Counted from the first letter of the stretch, positions 35,011 through 44,999 are shown. The stretch is DNA of 64,000 nucleotides from an uncultured Butyrivibrio sp. (GCA_946536145.1 CAMNEA010000006.1:1-64000), one strand, 5' to 3'. Program-made: numbers and translations. Notes: a model not told the origin generated them from the sequence alone.

Positions 35011-36128
35011 TGGCAGTCAGCGCTTTTGGTATAGTATCCTCCGCAGACAACTCAGTACATGTGGACGGACTTCATGATTATCGTCCTATAGGAGCTTTTT
35101 CATTCCTCGGAAGATTCCGTGTTATCGACTTCCCTATCTCAAACATGAGCAACAGCGACATCAATCGTATTCAAGTATATGTCCGCTCACGTCCGAGATC
35201 AATAGCTGAGCATGTAGGCTCCGGCAGACATTACAACATCAACAGTAAAAGAGGTAAGATCCAGCTTCTCTTCTCAGAGAACTCATCTTCACGCTCTATA
35301 TACAACAACGATATCAACGCGTACATGCAGAATATAGACATCATTCAGCGCATGCATCAGGATTACGTTGTTATAGCTCCCAGCTATATGGTTTACAAGC
35401 AGGACTACAGACAGCTCCTCGACACCCATGTAGCATCCGGCGCAGACATCACTCTTCTCTATCAGAAGGTTGACAATGCAAGGGAATATTACAAGAACTG
35501 CCACACTCTTTCAGTCAACAAACAGAAAGGTGTTCAGTCCATCGAGAAGAACCTCGGAACAGCCAACAACAAGAATATCTTCATGGATACCTATGTAATG
35601 CACAGAGATATTTTTGTAGAGCTTGTAAAGGCAGCCAACTGGATGTCTTCCATGTACACACTTGCTGACATCGTCAATCTCAAGTGTAAGGACATGGACG
35701 TCAGGGGATATCTCCACAAGGGCTACTTTGCTACTCTCACAAGTCTTGAAGATTACTACAACGCTTCAATGGAGCTTCTGGATTACGATACAGCCAGCGA
35801 TCTGTTCAAGGCTAACTGGCCTATCTACACAAGGACCACAGACTCCTGCCCTACCCAGTACTTTGATACTGCCAAGGTTACAGGTTCCTTTGTAAGTAAC
35901 GGATGTCTCATTGAGGGTACAGTTGAGAACTCTATCATCGGACGTAGCGTAGTTATAGGCAAGGGTGCCGTGATCAAAAACTCAATCATCATGGCCTATG
36001 CCAAGATCGAAGCAGGTGTTCATATCGAGAACACTATCGTGGATAAGTGGGCACACATCATTCACGCCAAGAACATCCACGGCGAGCCCGATGCTCCGCA
36101 GTATATCAAGAGACAGGATACACTTTAA
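35010..36128 (+). CDS. glgD: glucose-1-phosphate adenylyltransferase subunit GlgD
   Basis: The 372-residue protein is the divergent paralogue of GlgC. It lacks the N-terminal GGRGSRL pyrophosphorylase loop (here SSADNSVHVDGLHDYRPIGA) but keeps GRFRVIDFPISNMSN and the C-terminal beta-helix (GCLIEGTVENSIIGRSV). In Bacillota GlgD is a mostly non-catalytic subunit that raises GlgC activity. It is cotranscribed and coupled with glgC and followed by a strong terminator. Confidence 0.96.
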   Translation: MAVSAFGIVSSADNSVHVDGLHDYRPIGAFSFLGRFRVIDFPISNMSNSDINRIQVYVRSRPRSIAEHVGSGRHYNINSKRGKIQLLFSENSSSRSIYNNDINAYMQNIDIIQRMHQDYVVIAPSYMVYKQDYRQLLDTHVASGADITLLYQKVDNAREYYKNCHTLSVNKQKGVQSIEKNLGTANNKNIFMDTYVMHRDIFVELVKAANWMSSMYTLADIVNLKCKDMDVRGYLHKGYFATLTSLEDYYNASMELLDYDTASDLFKANWPIYTRTTDSCPTQYFDTAKVTGSFVSNGCLIEGTVENSIIGRSVVIGKGAVIKNSIIMAYAKIEAGVHIENTIVDKWAHIIHAKNIHGEPDAPQYIKRQDTL

Positions 36129-36140
36129 CATAGCGAAAAG

Positions 36141-36167
36141 ACAGCCCGGCAGTTTTTGCCGGGCTGT
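36141..36167. terminator. terminator of glgCD
   Basis: An 11-bp GC-rich stem (36141-36151 with 36157-36167) followed by TTTTTTT on the plus strand. It lies 12 bases after the glgD stop and may also serve the convergent PepSY operon. Confidence 0.93.
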
Positions 36168-36183
36168 TTTTTTCTCAATATTT

Positions 36184-36738
36184 TTATTTGCGCTTCTTTT
36201 CCATTTCTATGAGTTTTCCACCGATTCTGCTTATCTCATATTTATAGCTGTAATTACCTGCCTTAAAGGTAATTCTGTATATTTTGATCCCGTCGTCGGT
36301 CTTCTTAATGCATCTATAGTTTTTCATTGCTGATGCCTTTTTGCCGCAGTCCTTAGCTGCAATACTCTTTGCCTTGCTGACTGTAACTTCTTTACCGGTT
36401 TTTCCTACAGTTTTCTTATTAATAAGCTCACGGCTCATATCCAGGATCTTTCCGGTTACGGCATCTATTTCATAGTCGTACTCATATTTTCCATATCTGA
36501 ATTCAATCTCATACCTGGGCTTTTTAGTACCTTCACGTTCGATCTCATAGCCTGAGACCTTCTTGTTGCCAAGTCCTGCGTCTTTTAAAGCTATTTTCTT
36601 AGCGTTCCCTTTGCTTATCAATTTGGAGGCGCTTGCCGTAACTGCCACTGATGCTACCATTCCAAGCAGAATCATGCCTGATAAAAAGATAATTGCCACT
36701 CTCTTCATGATACTGTTTCTTGTCCCACACATTTTCAT
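36184..36738 (-). CDS. secreted PepSY-domain protein
   Basis: The 184-residue protein has an N-terminal signal or anchor helix (about 11-35) and two PepSY repeats. The first ends YEIEFRYGKYEYDYEIDAVTGKIL, split by hydrophilic residues; the second ends YRITFKAGNYSYKYEISRIGGKLI. PepSY domains bind or inhibit peptidases or modulate envelope signalling. It is the last gene of a regulator-kinase-PepSY-PepSY operon, about 31 bases after its sister gene, and ends at the shared terminator. It is basic overall, unlike the acidic tail of its sister. Confidence 0.88.
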   Translation of the reverse strand: MKMCGTRNSIMKRVAIIFLSGMILLGMVASVAVTASASKLISKGNAKKIALKDAGLGNKKVSGYEIEREGTKKPRYEIEFRYGKYEYDYEIDAVTGKILDMSRELINKKTVGKTGKEVTVSKAKSIAAKDCGKKASAMKNYRCIKKTDDGIKIYRITFKAGNYSYKYEISRIGGKLIEMEKKRK

Positions 36739-36769
36739 ATTTCGTATTCTCCTTTTCTAAAGATTTTTT

Positions 36770-37429
36770 TTAATCGTCTCCCTCGTCATGATCATCGTCT
36801 CTGTCATCTTTGCCATCATCATCAGTTTCCTTTTCCCCGGAAACAATATCACCGCTGTGTGCATCCACTTCATACTCGTACTCCGTGTCATCGAAGTAAA
36901 ACTCGATCTCATAGACAGTCCGGCCATCCTCTTTTTCCAGCTTGGCCTTGGTGAAAGTAACCTTGTCAACCTCAAGTCCTGCCGAAGATGCAGCCCTGAT
37001 TTTGGCATTGTCAACACTGATGTATGAGCTCATATTTGTGGCAGGAGTTGTGCTCCCGTCACTGTCTCCGGATACCTCCCCTGATCCGGTATCATCGCTT
37101 CTCTCAGACACCTTTGACTTTTTTTCGATGATTGTTCCCGTGGCAGCATCGATAGTATACGCATACTCCGTTTTGCCTGAAGCAAATTCGATATCATATA
37201 CATACCCAAGTCCTTTTCTTGTAAGCCTGCTATCAGCGAAGGTGACAGTTTTTTCCGAAACTTCTGCGTCAAGATAAGCAAATCTCTGCGCGGCTGCGGC
37301 GCCGAGTATGTTGCTCTTTTTGATGCTGTCAGCCGCAAAAACTGTTCCTGCCCCGGCAAACAGAATGATCACAATGACTGCTGCCCACACTATTAAGTTG
37401 TTTTTGAACAGGTCTTTTATGTTTTTCAT
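36770..37429 (-). CDS. membrane-anchored PepSY-domain protein
   Basis: The chosen start at 37429 (MKNIKDLFKNN) precedes a membrane helix (about 12-32); a longer frame from 37474 adds an unlikely hydrophobic leader, and neither has a strong ribosome site. Two PepSY repeats follow (GYVYDIEFASGKTEYAYTID and RTVYEIEFYFDDTEYEYEVD). The C-terminus is a run rich in Asp (KETDDDGKDDRDDD) that could bind metal ions. It lies 64 bases after the histidine kinase gene, so it is probably both controlled by and an effector or sensor partner of that system. Confidence 0.85.
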   Translation of the reverse strand: MKNIKDLFKNNLIVWAAVIVIILFAGAGTVFAADSIKKSNILGAAAAQRFAYLDAEVSEKTVTFADSRLTRKGLGYVYDIEFASGKTEYAYTIDAATGTIIEKKSKVSERSDDTGSGEVSGDSDGSTTPATNMSSYISVDNAKIRAASSAGLEVDKVTFTKAKLEKEDGRTVYEIEFYFDDTEYEYEVDAHSGDIVSGEKETDDDGKDDRDDDHDEGDD

Positions 37430-37493
37430 GGTCTTAATATAACAGCCAAAGATTAGAATAAAATTAGAAAACATTAAAAATGCGATTAGTTTT

Positions 37494-38915
37494 TTATCTT
37501 AATAAAAGAGGTATTTCTACCTCGAACCTGCTGCCGGTTCCTTTTTGACTTGTGACTTTAACGGCTCCGCCGTGGAGAGATACTATTTCATGTACTAAAG
37601 AAAGGCCAAGGCCATATCCCTCCACCTCTGATCTTGACTTCTCCTCTCTGTAAAAGCGGTCAAATATCTTACCTAAAGCATCCTCAGATATCCCGCAGCC
37701 GTTGTCTGATACCTCAAGATGAGCATTACCACCCTCTTTTCTAAGAGATACTACTGTTCTTCCATTTTCTCTTCCGTACTTATACGCATTATCTATCAGA
37801 TTAATAACTGCTCTCTCCAAAAGATTCCTGTTCCCCTTTATGATCACCTCTTTTTCAACCTTCGAAACCACCTCAATGTTTCTGAACCGTATCCTGCTCA
37901 TATCATCAACAGTCGTTCTTACAATTTCCGACAGGTCTGTTTCAGACATCGGATATCTCTTTTCTCCCTGTTCAATTCTGGACAGGCCAAGCATATCATT
38001 TATGAGCTTTTCCATCCTTTTGTTCTGCCTGCCGATAGTTTCGATTGCCTCAATGTATTCGCTTTCGGCAGGCTCTTTTGCCTGAATATGTTCTATCTGC
38101 GCCCGTATAACAGCAACAGGCGTTCTAAGCTCATGTGAAGCGTCAGAGGTAAACTGCTTTTCCCTGTTAAAAGAGTCCTCAAGCCGTCCGAGCATTTCAT
38201 TGAAGGTGACGGCAAGCTGATACAGCTCATCCCTGTTGCTGCCTGTTTCTATTCTTTTCCCAAGATCATCGGCTCCGACTATTGCCGCGGCAATCTCTTT
38301 CATTCTTCGTATCGGCATGAGGATGCTCGAGGAAGCCAGAAAGCTCACAAGAACAACCATAATGACAAGAACGGGGATAAAAGCAGCAACACTTCGTGTG
38401 ATCTGCTCAAGCTGATCCTGCTTCTTGGTCAAAGGCACTACGCCTCGTATCCACAAGCCGTCAAGTTTTTCTCCGGTTATCTTTCTGTCATACACAATGT
38501 AGCGCTTACCCGATATGACCTGCCTGTAGAGCCTTGAGGCATCAAAAGCCTCTAAAGGCATATTTCGCGATAATGAATTATTGCCATAAAGAAGCTTCCC
38601 GTACTGTGTGTACAGTGCGCTCTCGACATCACTTAGCATATCAAGAAAATCATCATCAATCTGCAGCACGCCGCTGCCATAATCAACAAAAAGGTCATCA
38701 TTATCAGATTCCTTTATTATTTCTGCCACGTCTTTTTCCAGAAAAATGATCTTGTCGGTATTGGCATCCACTGCACTTATCAGGTACTCAGAGAGAGTCT
38801 TTTCCATGACCGCTCCGGCCACGATATACACCAAGGCAAACATCAGTGACATGACAAGTGCCATTGATGCAAACAGTATGATAAATATTCTCTTCCTTAT
38901 CGAAATACTATTCAA
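37494..38915 (-). CDS. sensor histidine kinase (OmpR-partner type)
   Basis: The 473-residue kinase has two membrane helices (about 12-35 and 175-200) bracketing an extracellular sensor, a HAMP segment (PIRRMKEIAAAI), HisKA with SDASHELRTPVAV, and HATPase motifs NLIDNAYKYG, DNGCGI and GYGLGLSL. It is a classical membrane two-component kinase. The gene starts 12 bases after its regulator. The signal is unknown; PepSY-protein neighbours suggest envelope or divalent-cation stress. Confidence 0.95.
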   Translation of the reverse strand: MNSISIRKRIFIILFASMALVMSLMFALVYIVAGAVMEKTLSEYLISAVDANTDKIIFLEKDVAEIIKESDNDDLFVDYGSGVLQIDDDFLDMLSDVESALYTQYGKLLYGNNSLSRNMPLEAFDASRLYRQVISGKRYIVYDRKITGEKLDGLWIRGVVPLTKKQDQLEQITRSVAAFIPVLVIMVVLVSFLASSSILMPIRRMKEIAAAIVGADDLGKRIETGSNRDELYQLAVTFNEMLGRLEDSFNREKQFTSDASHELRTPVAVIRAQIEHIQAKEPAESEYIEAIETIGRQNKRMEKLINDMLGLSRIEQGEKRYPMSETDLSEIVRTTVDDMSRIRFRNIEVVSKVEKEVIIKGNRNLLERAVINLIDNAYKYGRENGRTVVSLRKEGGNAHLEVSDNGCGISEDALGKIFDRFYREEKSRSEVEGYGLGLSLVHEIVSLHGGAVKVTSQKGTGSRFEVEIPLLLR

Positions 38916-38927
38916 CTGTGCAGCTCC

Positions 38928-39599
38928 CTATTCATCTGTGATCATGTATCCCATTCCGCGTTTTGTTCTGATGAGCTTCCTGTCCCGGTCCTTATCTATC
39001 TTCTGCCTGAGGTACCCGATATAGACATCCACAACATTGGTTCCTCCGACATAATTGTAGTCCCATATGTGATCCTCTATCCTGCTTCTTGAAAGGACAA
39101 CGTTCTTGTTGTACATCATGTACTCAAGAAGCTGATATTCCTTGGAGGTTAAATCTATCACCTGATTCCCCCTTTTAACAACGCGGGTCGAGGTATCAAG
39201 CTCAAGATCATCGCATCGAAGGATGTTGTCCGAAACCGCATGCTTCTGCCTTGTCAGCACCCTAACCCTCGCAAGCAGTTCATCGAGCGAAAACGGCTTT
39301 ACGAGGTAGTCGTTAGCACCTGCGTCGAGTCCCCTCACCTTTTCCTCCACAGCATCCTTGGCTGTCAAAAAGAGGACCGGAAGCGCTCCGTTCTTTTGCC
39401 TTATCTTTTTGAGGACATCATAGCCGTCGGCAACAGGCATCATTACATCCAGGATCGCCACATCATATTCCGCGCTTTCAAGACAGTCAATCGCCTCCTG
39501 CCCATTGAAGCACGAATCGACAAGATACTGCTGTTCGCGCAGAGCCTGCGTCACTATGCGGTTCATGTCCTTCTCGTCCTCAGCATACAGTATTCGCAT
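38928..39599 (-). CDS. OmpR-family response regulator
   Basis: The 223-residue protein has a receiver (AEDEKDM; phospho-acceptor Asp in AILDVMMPVADG; Lys in LVKPF) and an OmpR-type winged helix (DLTSKEYQLLEYMMYNKN, NVVDVYIGYLRQKID). It leads the operon with the kinase and two PepSY genes and probably activates it. A terminator of the upstream transducer gene lies just in front (39625-39648), so it has its own promoter in a short gap. Confidence 0.95.
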   Translation of the reverse strand: MRILYAEDEKDMNRIVTQALREQQYLVDSCFNGQEAIDCLESAEYDVAILDVMMPVADGYDVLKKIRQKNGALPVLFLTAKDAVEEKVRGLDAGANDYLVKPFSLDELLARVRVLTRQKHAVSDNILRCDDLELDTSTRVVKRGNQVIDLTSKEYQLLEYMMYNKNVVLSRSRIEDHIWDYNYVGGTNVVDVYIGYLRQKIDKDRDRKLIRTKRGMGYMITDE

Positions 39600-39624
39600 T
39601 TTAACTCTCCTATATGTAATAAAA

Positions 39625-39648
39625 CCCCCTTCTGATCACAGAAGGGGG
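39625..39648 (-). terminator. terminator of the 39665 transducer gene
   Basis: A perfect 10-bp stem (39625-39634 with 39639-39648), loop ATCA. On the minus strand TTTT follows. It lies 17 bases beyond the stop. Confidence 0.88.
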
Positions 39649-39664
39649 AGTCTTATCAAAAGCT

Positions 39665-41734
39665 TTATTTAAGTTTGAACTTGCCAACAATCTCTTCGAG
39701 GGTGCCCGCGATAGCCTCCTGCTTGTTGGACATATCGTTGACGTTGGATACCACATCTGCCGCTGCCATAACAGAGTCGTTCACTCTGCTGGACAGATCA
39801 GCTGTATCCTGAGTGGATTCCGCAATGTTCTGGATAGCCTTAGATACTTCTTCCATGGATGCCCTTATGTTCTCAACCATCTGAGCGATATTCTCTGAAG
39901 ATCCACCGAAGGAGTCTGCATCATTTCCATACTGCTTGGCAACGGTAACGAACTTGTCGTAGTCAGGTGTAACCGTCTCTTTGATGAACTCAAGGAGTTC
40001 TCCTGAAGAATTTGACAGAGTTCCGAACGCCTCCTGAACGCCGTCGATCGTATCCCTGATCTGTTCAACTGCCTCAGATGTACTGCTTGCGAGTTTGTTG
40101 ATCTCAGAAGCAACAACCGCGAAGCCCTTACCTGCATCTCCTGCTCTTGCAGCCTCAATGCTGGCATTTAGTGAGAGGAGGTTGATCTGGTCTGCTATCT
40201 CAGCGATGGTGTCAGCCAGTGTTCCGATCTGGTCAACAACTCTTGCCTTCTCATTGGCCTCAACGAGGTCTGCCTCTCTCTGCTCGGCAATGCTGATAGC
40301 ATAGTCATATGCCTGTCCGGCCTGCTTCTCGATATCTCTTGCCCTTGTCTTGATGTCTGCAGCCTCTGCGCTGGTCTTCTCAGTCTCAGCAGCAAGCTGG
40401 TGAACAGATGCGTTTACTTCTTCAACAGAAGCATTTACCTCTTCCGTTGCAGCGCCTGATGACATCATCGCGTCGTTGACGCCTGAGATATTTCCCTGAA
40501 TACTTGAGAACTGATTTGAGAGTTCGCTCGCCATGCTTGCAAGTCCGGTTGATGTCTCTGATACCTGAACCGAACCGTCCGAGATCTTGCTGATAACGTC
40601 TCTGTTGTTCTCAAACATGTTGTTGAGGGAGTCGCTCATCTGTCCGAGCTCGTCTCCGCTCTTTGAAGCGATCTTGTTTACAGTAAAGTCGCCGCTTGCA
40701 AGTGCCCCTGCAAAGTCTTTGACGTTGTTGATGCTCTTTGAAATACTAAGTACGAAGATGTAAATGATGACAGCTCCGACAAGGAGTGCTGCGACGCAAA
40801 GTCCAATGAGGAGTTTGATGAGAGCGTTTACTGTCTCATCCATCTCTGTGCAGCTCATCCTGATCATCGCTTTCCAGTTCACATCAGGGATAGTTGTATA
40901 CAGAAGCATAATTGTGTCTTTTCCCTCGTTGAAGTATACTTCTGCGACGCTGTTTGAATTGGATGCCATTACGGTACTTCCTGCTGCTGCAAGGGAAGCG
41001 TTGTCATCTTCTGTGATCTTAACAGCGTTCTGAACCTTGGAGTCATCCTGTGTGTAGAGATATGTTCCATCAGATGATGTGAGCATAGCAGTTCCGGTTC
41101 TTCCGATCTGAACTGAACGAACCATATCCTGGATATTTGTCAGCTCCATATCTACTGTTACGCAGCCGATAAATGCACCGTTGTCATAAATAGGCGCGGA
41201 ACAGGTTGCCATTATCTTTCCTGTAGTAGGATCATAATAAGGGTCTGTTATCTTGGCTTCGCCGTGAGCAAGTGCCTTGGCATTTATGTAATATTCCTGA
41301 TTGAGATAATCATAATCCGCATTTGAATAGTCCCAGGTCTCAACTATCTGACCACCTTCCTTGTACCAGTAAGGTCCGATATACATTTCATCCTTATTAA
41401 ACACATAGGGTTCAAACCAGATGCCGGCACCCAAGACAGAATCATTCTCTGAAATTATGCCTGAAAATGTAGCAGCATAATTATCCATCTGGACAAATTT
41501 ATAGGATGTTGAGATCATCTCTGTAATGTTGGTTGCTGTGTTCTTAACGATATTAAGAGTTCCCTTGACGTCATTGACATTAGCAACAACGTTCTGCTCC
41601 ATCTGCTTGGAGGTAGCACTTCTTATCGCATCCCTACTCTGTGTAGTTGCGATGTAGGTGAGCAAGATCATCGCAATTGCCATAACCGGCAGTATGCACA
41701 GAAGCATCTTGGCTCGTAGACTCATCTTTTTCAT
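39665..41734 (-). CDS. methyl-accepting chemotaxis protein with dCache sensor
   Basis: The ATG at 41734 follows GAGGG; a 13-codon extension upstream has no site. The 689-residue transducer has a first helix (about 10-30), a double-Cache ligand domain ([19 protein letters not shown] and [19 protein letters not shown]), a second helix near 320, HAMP, and the conserved signalling hairpin ([31 protein letters not shown]). Cache domains sense small molecules such as amino or organic acids. It is monocistronic. No CheW-binding anomalies or C-terminal pentapeptide are seen. Confidence 0.95.
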   Translation of the reverse strand: MKKMSLRAKMLLCILPVMAIAMILLTYIATTQSRDAIRSATSKQMEQNVVANVNDVKGTLNIVKNTATNITEMISTSYKFVQMDNYAATFSGIISENDSVLGAGIWFEPYVFNKDEMYIGPYWYKEGGQIVETWDYSNADYDYLNQEYYINAKALAHGEAKITDPYYDPTTGKIMATCSAPIYDNGAFIGCVTVDMELTNIQDMVRSVQIGRTGTAMLTSSDGTYLYTQDDSKVQNAVKITEDDNASLAAAGSTVMASNSNSVAEVYFNEGKDTIMLLYTTIPDVNWKAMIRMSCTEMDETVNALIKLLIGLCVAALLVGAVIIYIFVLSISKSINNVKDFAGALASGDFTVNKIASKSGDELGQMSDSLNNMFENNRDVISKISDGSVQVSETSTGLASMASELSNQFSSIQGNISGVNDAMMSSGAATEEVNASVEEVNASVHQLAAETEKTSAEAADIKTRARDIEKQAGQAYDYAISIAEQREADLVEANEKARVVDQIGTLADTIAEIADQINLLSLNASIEAARAGDAGKGFAVVASEINKLASSTSEAVEQIRDTIDGVQEAFGTLSNSSGELLEFIKETVTPDYDKFVTVAKQYGNDADSFGGSSENIAQMVENIRASMEEVSKAIQNIAESTQDTADLSSRVNDSVMAAADVVSNVNDMSNKQEAIAGTLEEIVGKFKLK

Positions 41735-41901
41735 CTGATTACCCTCTTTCGTTTTACGTGTAAAAAAACACAATTTTGCATCAATAATATTCTACTATAT
41801 AATCAACATTGATGTTCTAAAAAAAGTATAAAAACAAATAAATATATAATAAATGTGATAAGATAAGTATAGTATTTTCCTTAAAAAGAAAGGGATAAGC
41901 A

Positions 41902-43356
41902 ATGAACGCAGAGCAATATAAAAGAGCCAGCAACAATTGTTTTTATATTAACGCGGCAGTGATTGTCAGCGGTATGCTGTTAACTCTTTTTAGTATAGTG
42001 ACAAAAGGTTCATCCGTCTCGAAAATTGCCGTAATCCTGATCGGTATTTTGTGCACCTCCTTTTCTGCTCTTGGCAATTATAAATACCCGACGGTTCCAA
42101 AAGGATCCTTACTCATAATGGGAGGATCGATACTCTTCTATCTTGCCATGATTCTTTCAAAGGATGGGATCTCCGGCTTTTCATTGGCTCTTCCGATACT
42201 GATCAGCTGCATAACATTTCTTGATGTTTCGCTTTGCAGAATATGCATTGCGGGCGTATCTGTGTCTTTTATCATCTCCTGCATCAGGTTTTATTTGACT
42301 TCAGGATCTGACGATATTTCAATCATCCCGTCAGCTGTCTCACTCATACTTGCCGGCGCCGCAGCCTACCGAGCCTCTTGTCTCCTTTCTGCTTTTCACG
42401 ATGAAAACAACGAGATAATAAGCCTTAATGCCGAAAAGAGCCTCAAGGCAGAAAACTCCGTAAGTGTTATTTCGGATGCGATCACAGGTCTTTTCAACAG
42501 TTCCAAAGACAGCGTGGATGATCTCATCGATATCATTGATACACAAAAAAACAGCATGAAGGATATCGCAGGTAATATTGAAGCTGCTGCAAGGACAATA
42601 TCAGTTCATTCAAAGAAAATACAGGGAATCCAGATTCAGACAATAGCTACCGAACAGCAGCGTAAAGAAATGGACATCGCAGTTAAGGATGCCCGCCAGG
42701 CTGTAGATGAGGGAAACCTGGTGATAGATTCCATAAGGAATGAGTCGCAGGAACTTGCCAGATGCAGCAGCGAAACTGTAGACGCAACCAAAACACTCAT
42801 AAGCAAAGTCGAAGAAGTCCAGAAAATAGTCGAATCCATTCTGTCGATATCAAAACAGACCAACCTCCTTGCTCTCAATGCGAGCATAGAAGCCGCCAGG
42901 GCTGGCGAAGCCGGAAAGGGGTTCGCTGTCGTTGCCAATGATGTAAGAGACCTTGCAACTCAGACAAATACCGCATCATCGGCAATATCCGACATCATAA
43001 GCGACCTTACAGCCGGCATACAAAAAGCCATTTCAGGTATTGATGACACCGCAAAATGCGTCGCCTCGCAGAGTGAGATGATCGATAAAGCAGGCTCATG
43101 CATCGAAGATATAAACAGCAGCGTCGGTGCGATGCTCCTTCGCTACGCTGAAATAGACTCGGGAATGAGGCTGATCATCGAATCCGCAGGAGATATTGGC
43201 GATGGAATATCAAACCTTTCCGATACCAGCAAGGAAATTGCTGCCCTCTCCTATCAGGTTGTCCAGAACTCAGCGAATGCAACTGACAAGTTCAATGAAT
43301 TCAAATCCGTTCTCGATGAGATGTCTTTTCAGGCAAGCAGGCTAAACAATGTTTGA
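41902..43356 (+). CDS. membrane chemotaxis transducer without extracellular ligand domain
   Basis: The 484-residue protein has about five or six closely packed N-terminal helices (residues 15-165) with no sizeable loop, then a coiled coil and the MCP signalling tip ([34 protein letters not shown]). The absence of Cache and HAMP suggests sensing within the membrane, such as energy state or a hydrophobic signal. GAAAGGG precedes the start. It is divergent from the dCache transducer and may form mixed arrays with it. Confidence 0.9.
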   Translation: MNAEQYKRASNNCFYINAAVIVSGMLLTLFSIVTKGSSVSKIAVILIGILCTSFSALGNYKYPTVPKGSLLIMGGSILFYLAMILSKDGISGFSLALPILISCITFLDVSLCRICIAGVSVSFIISCIRFYLTSGSDDISIIPSAVSLILAGAAAYRASCLLSAFHDENNEIISLNAEKSLKAENSVSVISDAITGLFNSSKDSVDDLIDIIDTQKNSMKDIAGNIEAAARTISVHSKKIQGIQIQTIATEQQRKEMDIAVKDARQAVDEGNLVIDSIRNESQELARCSSETVDATKTLISKVEEVQKIVESILSISKQTNLLALNASIEAARAGEAGKGFAVVANDVRDLATQTNTASSAISDIISDLTAGIQKAISGIDDTAKCVASQSEMIDKAGSCIEDINSSVGAMLLRYAEIDSGMRLIIESAGDIGDGISNLSDTSKEIAALSYQVVQNSANATDKFNEFKSVLDEMSFQASRLNNV

Positions 43357-43409
43357 CCAGTATAAGTCTGACATATTCGAATTTTTTTCTAAAATTTTAT
43401 ACAAAACAC

Positions 43410-43439
43410 TTAACTTTTATCCGTAACATCCGTTATAAT
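43410..43439 (+). promoter_or_regulatory. promoter of the 57-residue gene
   Basis: TTAACT (43410-43415) and a perfect TATAAT (43434-43439) with 18 bases between, 74 bases upstream of the small gene start. Confidence 0.5.
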
Positions 43440-43513
43440 GAATAGTGGTAGAATAATTCTGCCACTAATTATTTTGTTATTCAGATACAATTTAGGAAAG
43501 GAGGAAAACGTGT

Positions 43514-43687
43514 ATGACAGCTACATGCGATGCAAAAATGGAAGTTCTCGACTGCATTATGAATGACTGCGGCAATGAGTACTACCCCGACCCCGAAAAA
43601 GTAGCGCATATTACGGGTTTACCGCTGGGGGTTGTTTTTGATCTTCTTATTGAGTTAAAAAATCAAGGCCGTTTAGGCAAACACTGA
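43514..43687 (+). CDS. 57-residue winged-helix-like small protein
   Basis: The small frame begins at ATG 43514 after AGGAGG and reads MTATCDAKMEVLDCIMNDCG, then EYYPDPEKVAHITGLPLGVV and FDLLIELKNQGRLGKH. The pattern (helix, TGLP turn, helix with ELK.QGRL) resembles a minimal winged helix with a recognition helix and wing. It has a promoter upstream and a bidirectional terminator downstream, so it is very probably expressed. A DNA-binding role is inference. A seven-codon ORF with its own GGAG site follows at 43707-43730. Confidence 0.75.
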   Translation: MTATCDAKMEVLDCIMNDCGNEYYPDPEKVAHITGLPLGVVFDLLIELKNQGRLGKH

Positions 43688-43728
43688 GAATCGATTGGAG
43701 ATTATAATGGAAGATACCAAGCAGTACT

Positions 43729-43761
43729 AAAGGTCCTATGCTCATGAAGCATAGGACCTTT
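43729..43761. terminator. bidirectional terminator
   Basis: Perfect 14-bp arms (43729-43742 with 43748-43761) and a 5-base loop between the convergent 57-residue and 83-residue genes. A/T-rich flanks occur on both sides. Confidence 0.85.
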
Positions 43762-43782
43762 GATAATTTTCAAGGTTTGAAA

Positions 43783-44034
43783 TCAAAGCATCTCAACCGG
43801 CTCATGTGTGAAGTCGGCTTTGCCGTCCTCGTATAATTTTCTTACAAAATCTATAGCTCTCTGACCCGACTCCTCAATGGGCACATTCTGAGAATAAATA
43901 TACTTGATGCTGTCTCCCGATGTCAGAATAAAGTCCATCTCCGTACCGCATATCTGACCATCCCCAAAGTCCAGCGGCTTAACCTCAACCGAACTTACTT
44001 CTTTCACAACACCCTCGTTAAAAAGAACTCTCAT
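43783..44034 (-). CDS. hypothetical small protein (83 residues)
   Basis: The protein begins MRVLFNEGVVKEVSSVEVKP and ends with a hydrophilic helix (AIDFVRKLYEDGKADF). A strong AAGGAGG lies 6 bases before the ATG. It has no signal peptide, membrane segment or Cys motif. The gene lies 50 bases downstream of the FHA-GGDEF cyclase on the same strand and probably shares its transcript. I recognise no family; a beta-rich first half and helical end suggest a small folded domain. Confidence 0.78.
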   Translation of the reverse strand: MRVLFNEGVVKEVSSVEVKPLDFGDGQICGTEMDFILTSGDSIKYIYSQNVPIEESGQRAIDFVRKLYEDGKADFTHEPVEML

Positions 44035-44084
44035 TTGATACCTCCTTAGTTATATTTAATAGGTTTCCATTCTTTATAAACAGC

Positions 44085-44999
44085 TCAGGCTTTTTTATAC
44101 AAGCATATTCCTTTTTTGCCCTTGTTTTTGATATGGTAAAGTGCCTTGTCTGCCATTCCTACAAGTTCTGCTATGCTCGTCGGATTTAAGGCATCGCTTA
44201 TATCGGCGTATCCAACGCTTGCATATATCGGCGGACAGTCCTCTATGTCATGATTCTCAATCTTTTTGAGCAGTTCTTTTAACCTGTCCTCGACATTGTC
44301 GTGGCTGCCTGGCAGGATCCCCACAAACTCATCTCCTCCCCACCTGCAGACCTGATCCTCGTATCTGACGCAAAGGCGTAGCTGGTCGGCCACATACTTA
44401 AGAACATCATCTCCTAGATTGTGCCCGCGGCTGTCATTTATCTTCTTAAAGTTATCGATATCAAGGATAAATATTATTCCCTGAGAATACTCGTTCTTCC
44501 AGTAGTTCTTTTCCCACCAGGAAATGAACCTCTCCCTCTTGCAGATGCCTGTAAGCTGATCTGTTGACTGCTTCCTGAAGCCTCTCCAGAGATTGATCCT
44601 TGCATAAGACGCAGCATAAACAAGAAGCACAAACCCGTCTCCTCCGTCCCTCTCATCCCCCGCAGGGATCAGCAGCTCGTCGCCATCGTTTAGCACTATC
44701 CTCTCTCCGGGATCAAGTATCTTGCCGTTATAGAGCGTGCCATTGGTGGACTTTTCTGCAATGAAAGTCGTGTGCTTTTTGTTTGTCTCGAATACTCCGT
44801 GTCTTCTGGACACAAACCTGTTCATTATTGAAATCTCAGGCTCTGCCCCGTCCACCGGTCTTCCCATGACCTGCATGCCCTGCAGTCTGTGCTCCGAGAT
44901 ACTGCTGCCCTGACACACAAAGATCCTGGGCCCGACGGTACCGTCAAGCTCAGTGTTCTTGTCCAGATTGAATATCATTGCAGTGTTATCGCTTACCAT
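44085..44999 (-). CDS. FHA-GGDEF diguanylate cyclase
   Basis: The start at 44999 has AAGGA at good spacing; an ATG six codons upstream (45017) lacks one. The 304-residue protein joins an FHA domain (about 25-115; key text RFVSRRHGVFE and KSTNGTLYNG) to a GGDEF domain (about 148-304). The catalytic RWGGDEF is intact (GGDEF 221-225) and is preceded at the right distance by the inhibitory-site motif RYED. It should make c-di-GMP under control of a phosphothreonine partner, with product inhibition. It is soluble. It is the only cyclase in the window with an intact active site. Confidence 0.93.
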   Translation of the reverse strand: MVSDNTAMIFNLDKNTELDGTVGPRIFVCQGSSISEHRLQGMQVMGRPVDGAEPEISIMNRFVSRRHGVFETNKKHTTFIAEKSTNGTLYNGKILDPGERIVLNDGDELLIPAGDERDGGDGFVLLVYAASYARINLWRGFRKQSTDQLTGICKRERFISWWEKNYWKNEYSQGIIFILDIDNFKKINDSRGHNLGDDVLKYVADQLRLCVRYEDQVCRWGGDEFVGILPGSHDNVEDRLKELLKKIENHDIEDCPPIYASVGYADISDALNPTSIAELVGMADKALYHIKNKGKKGICLYKKA

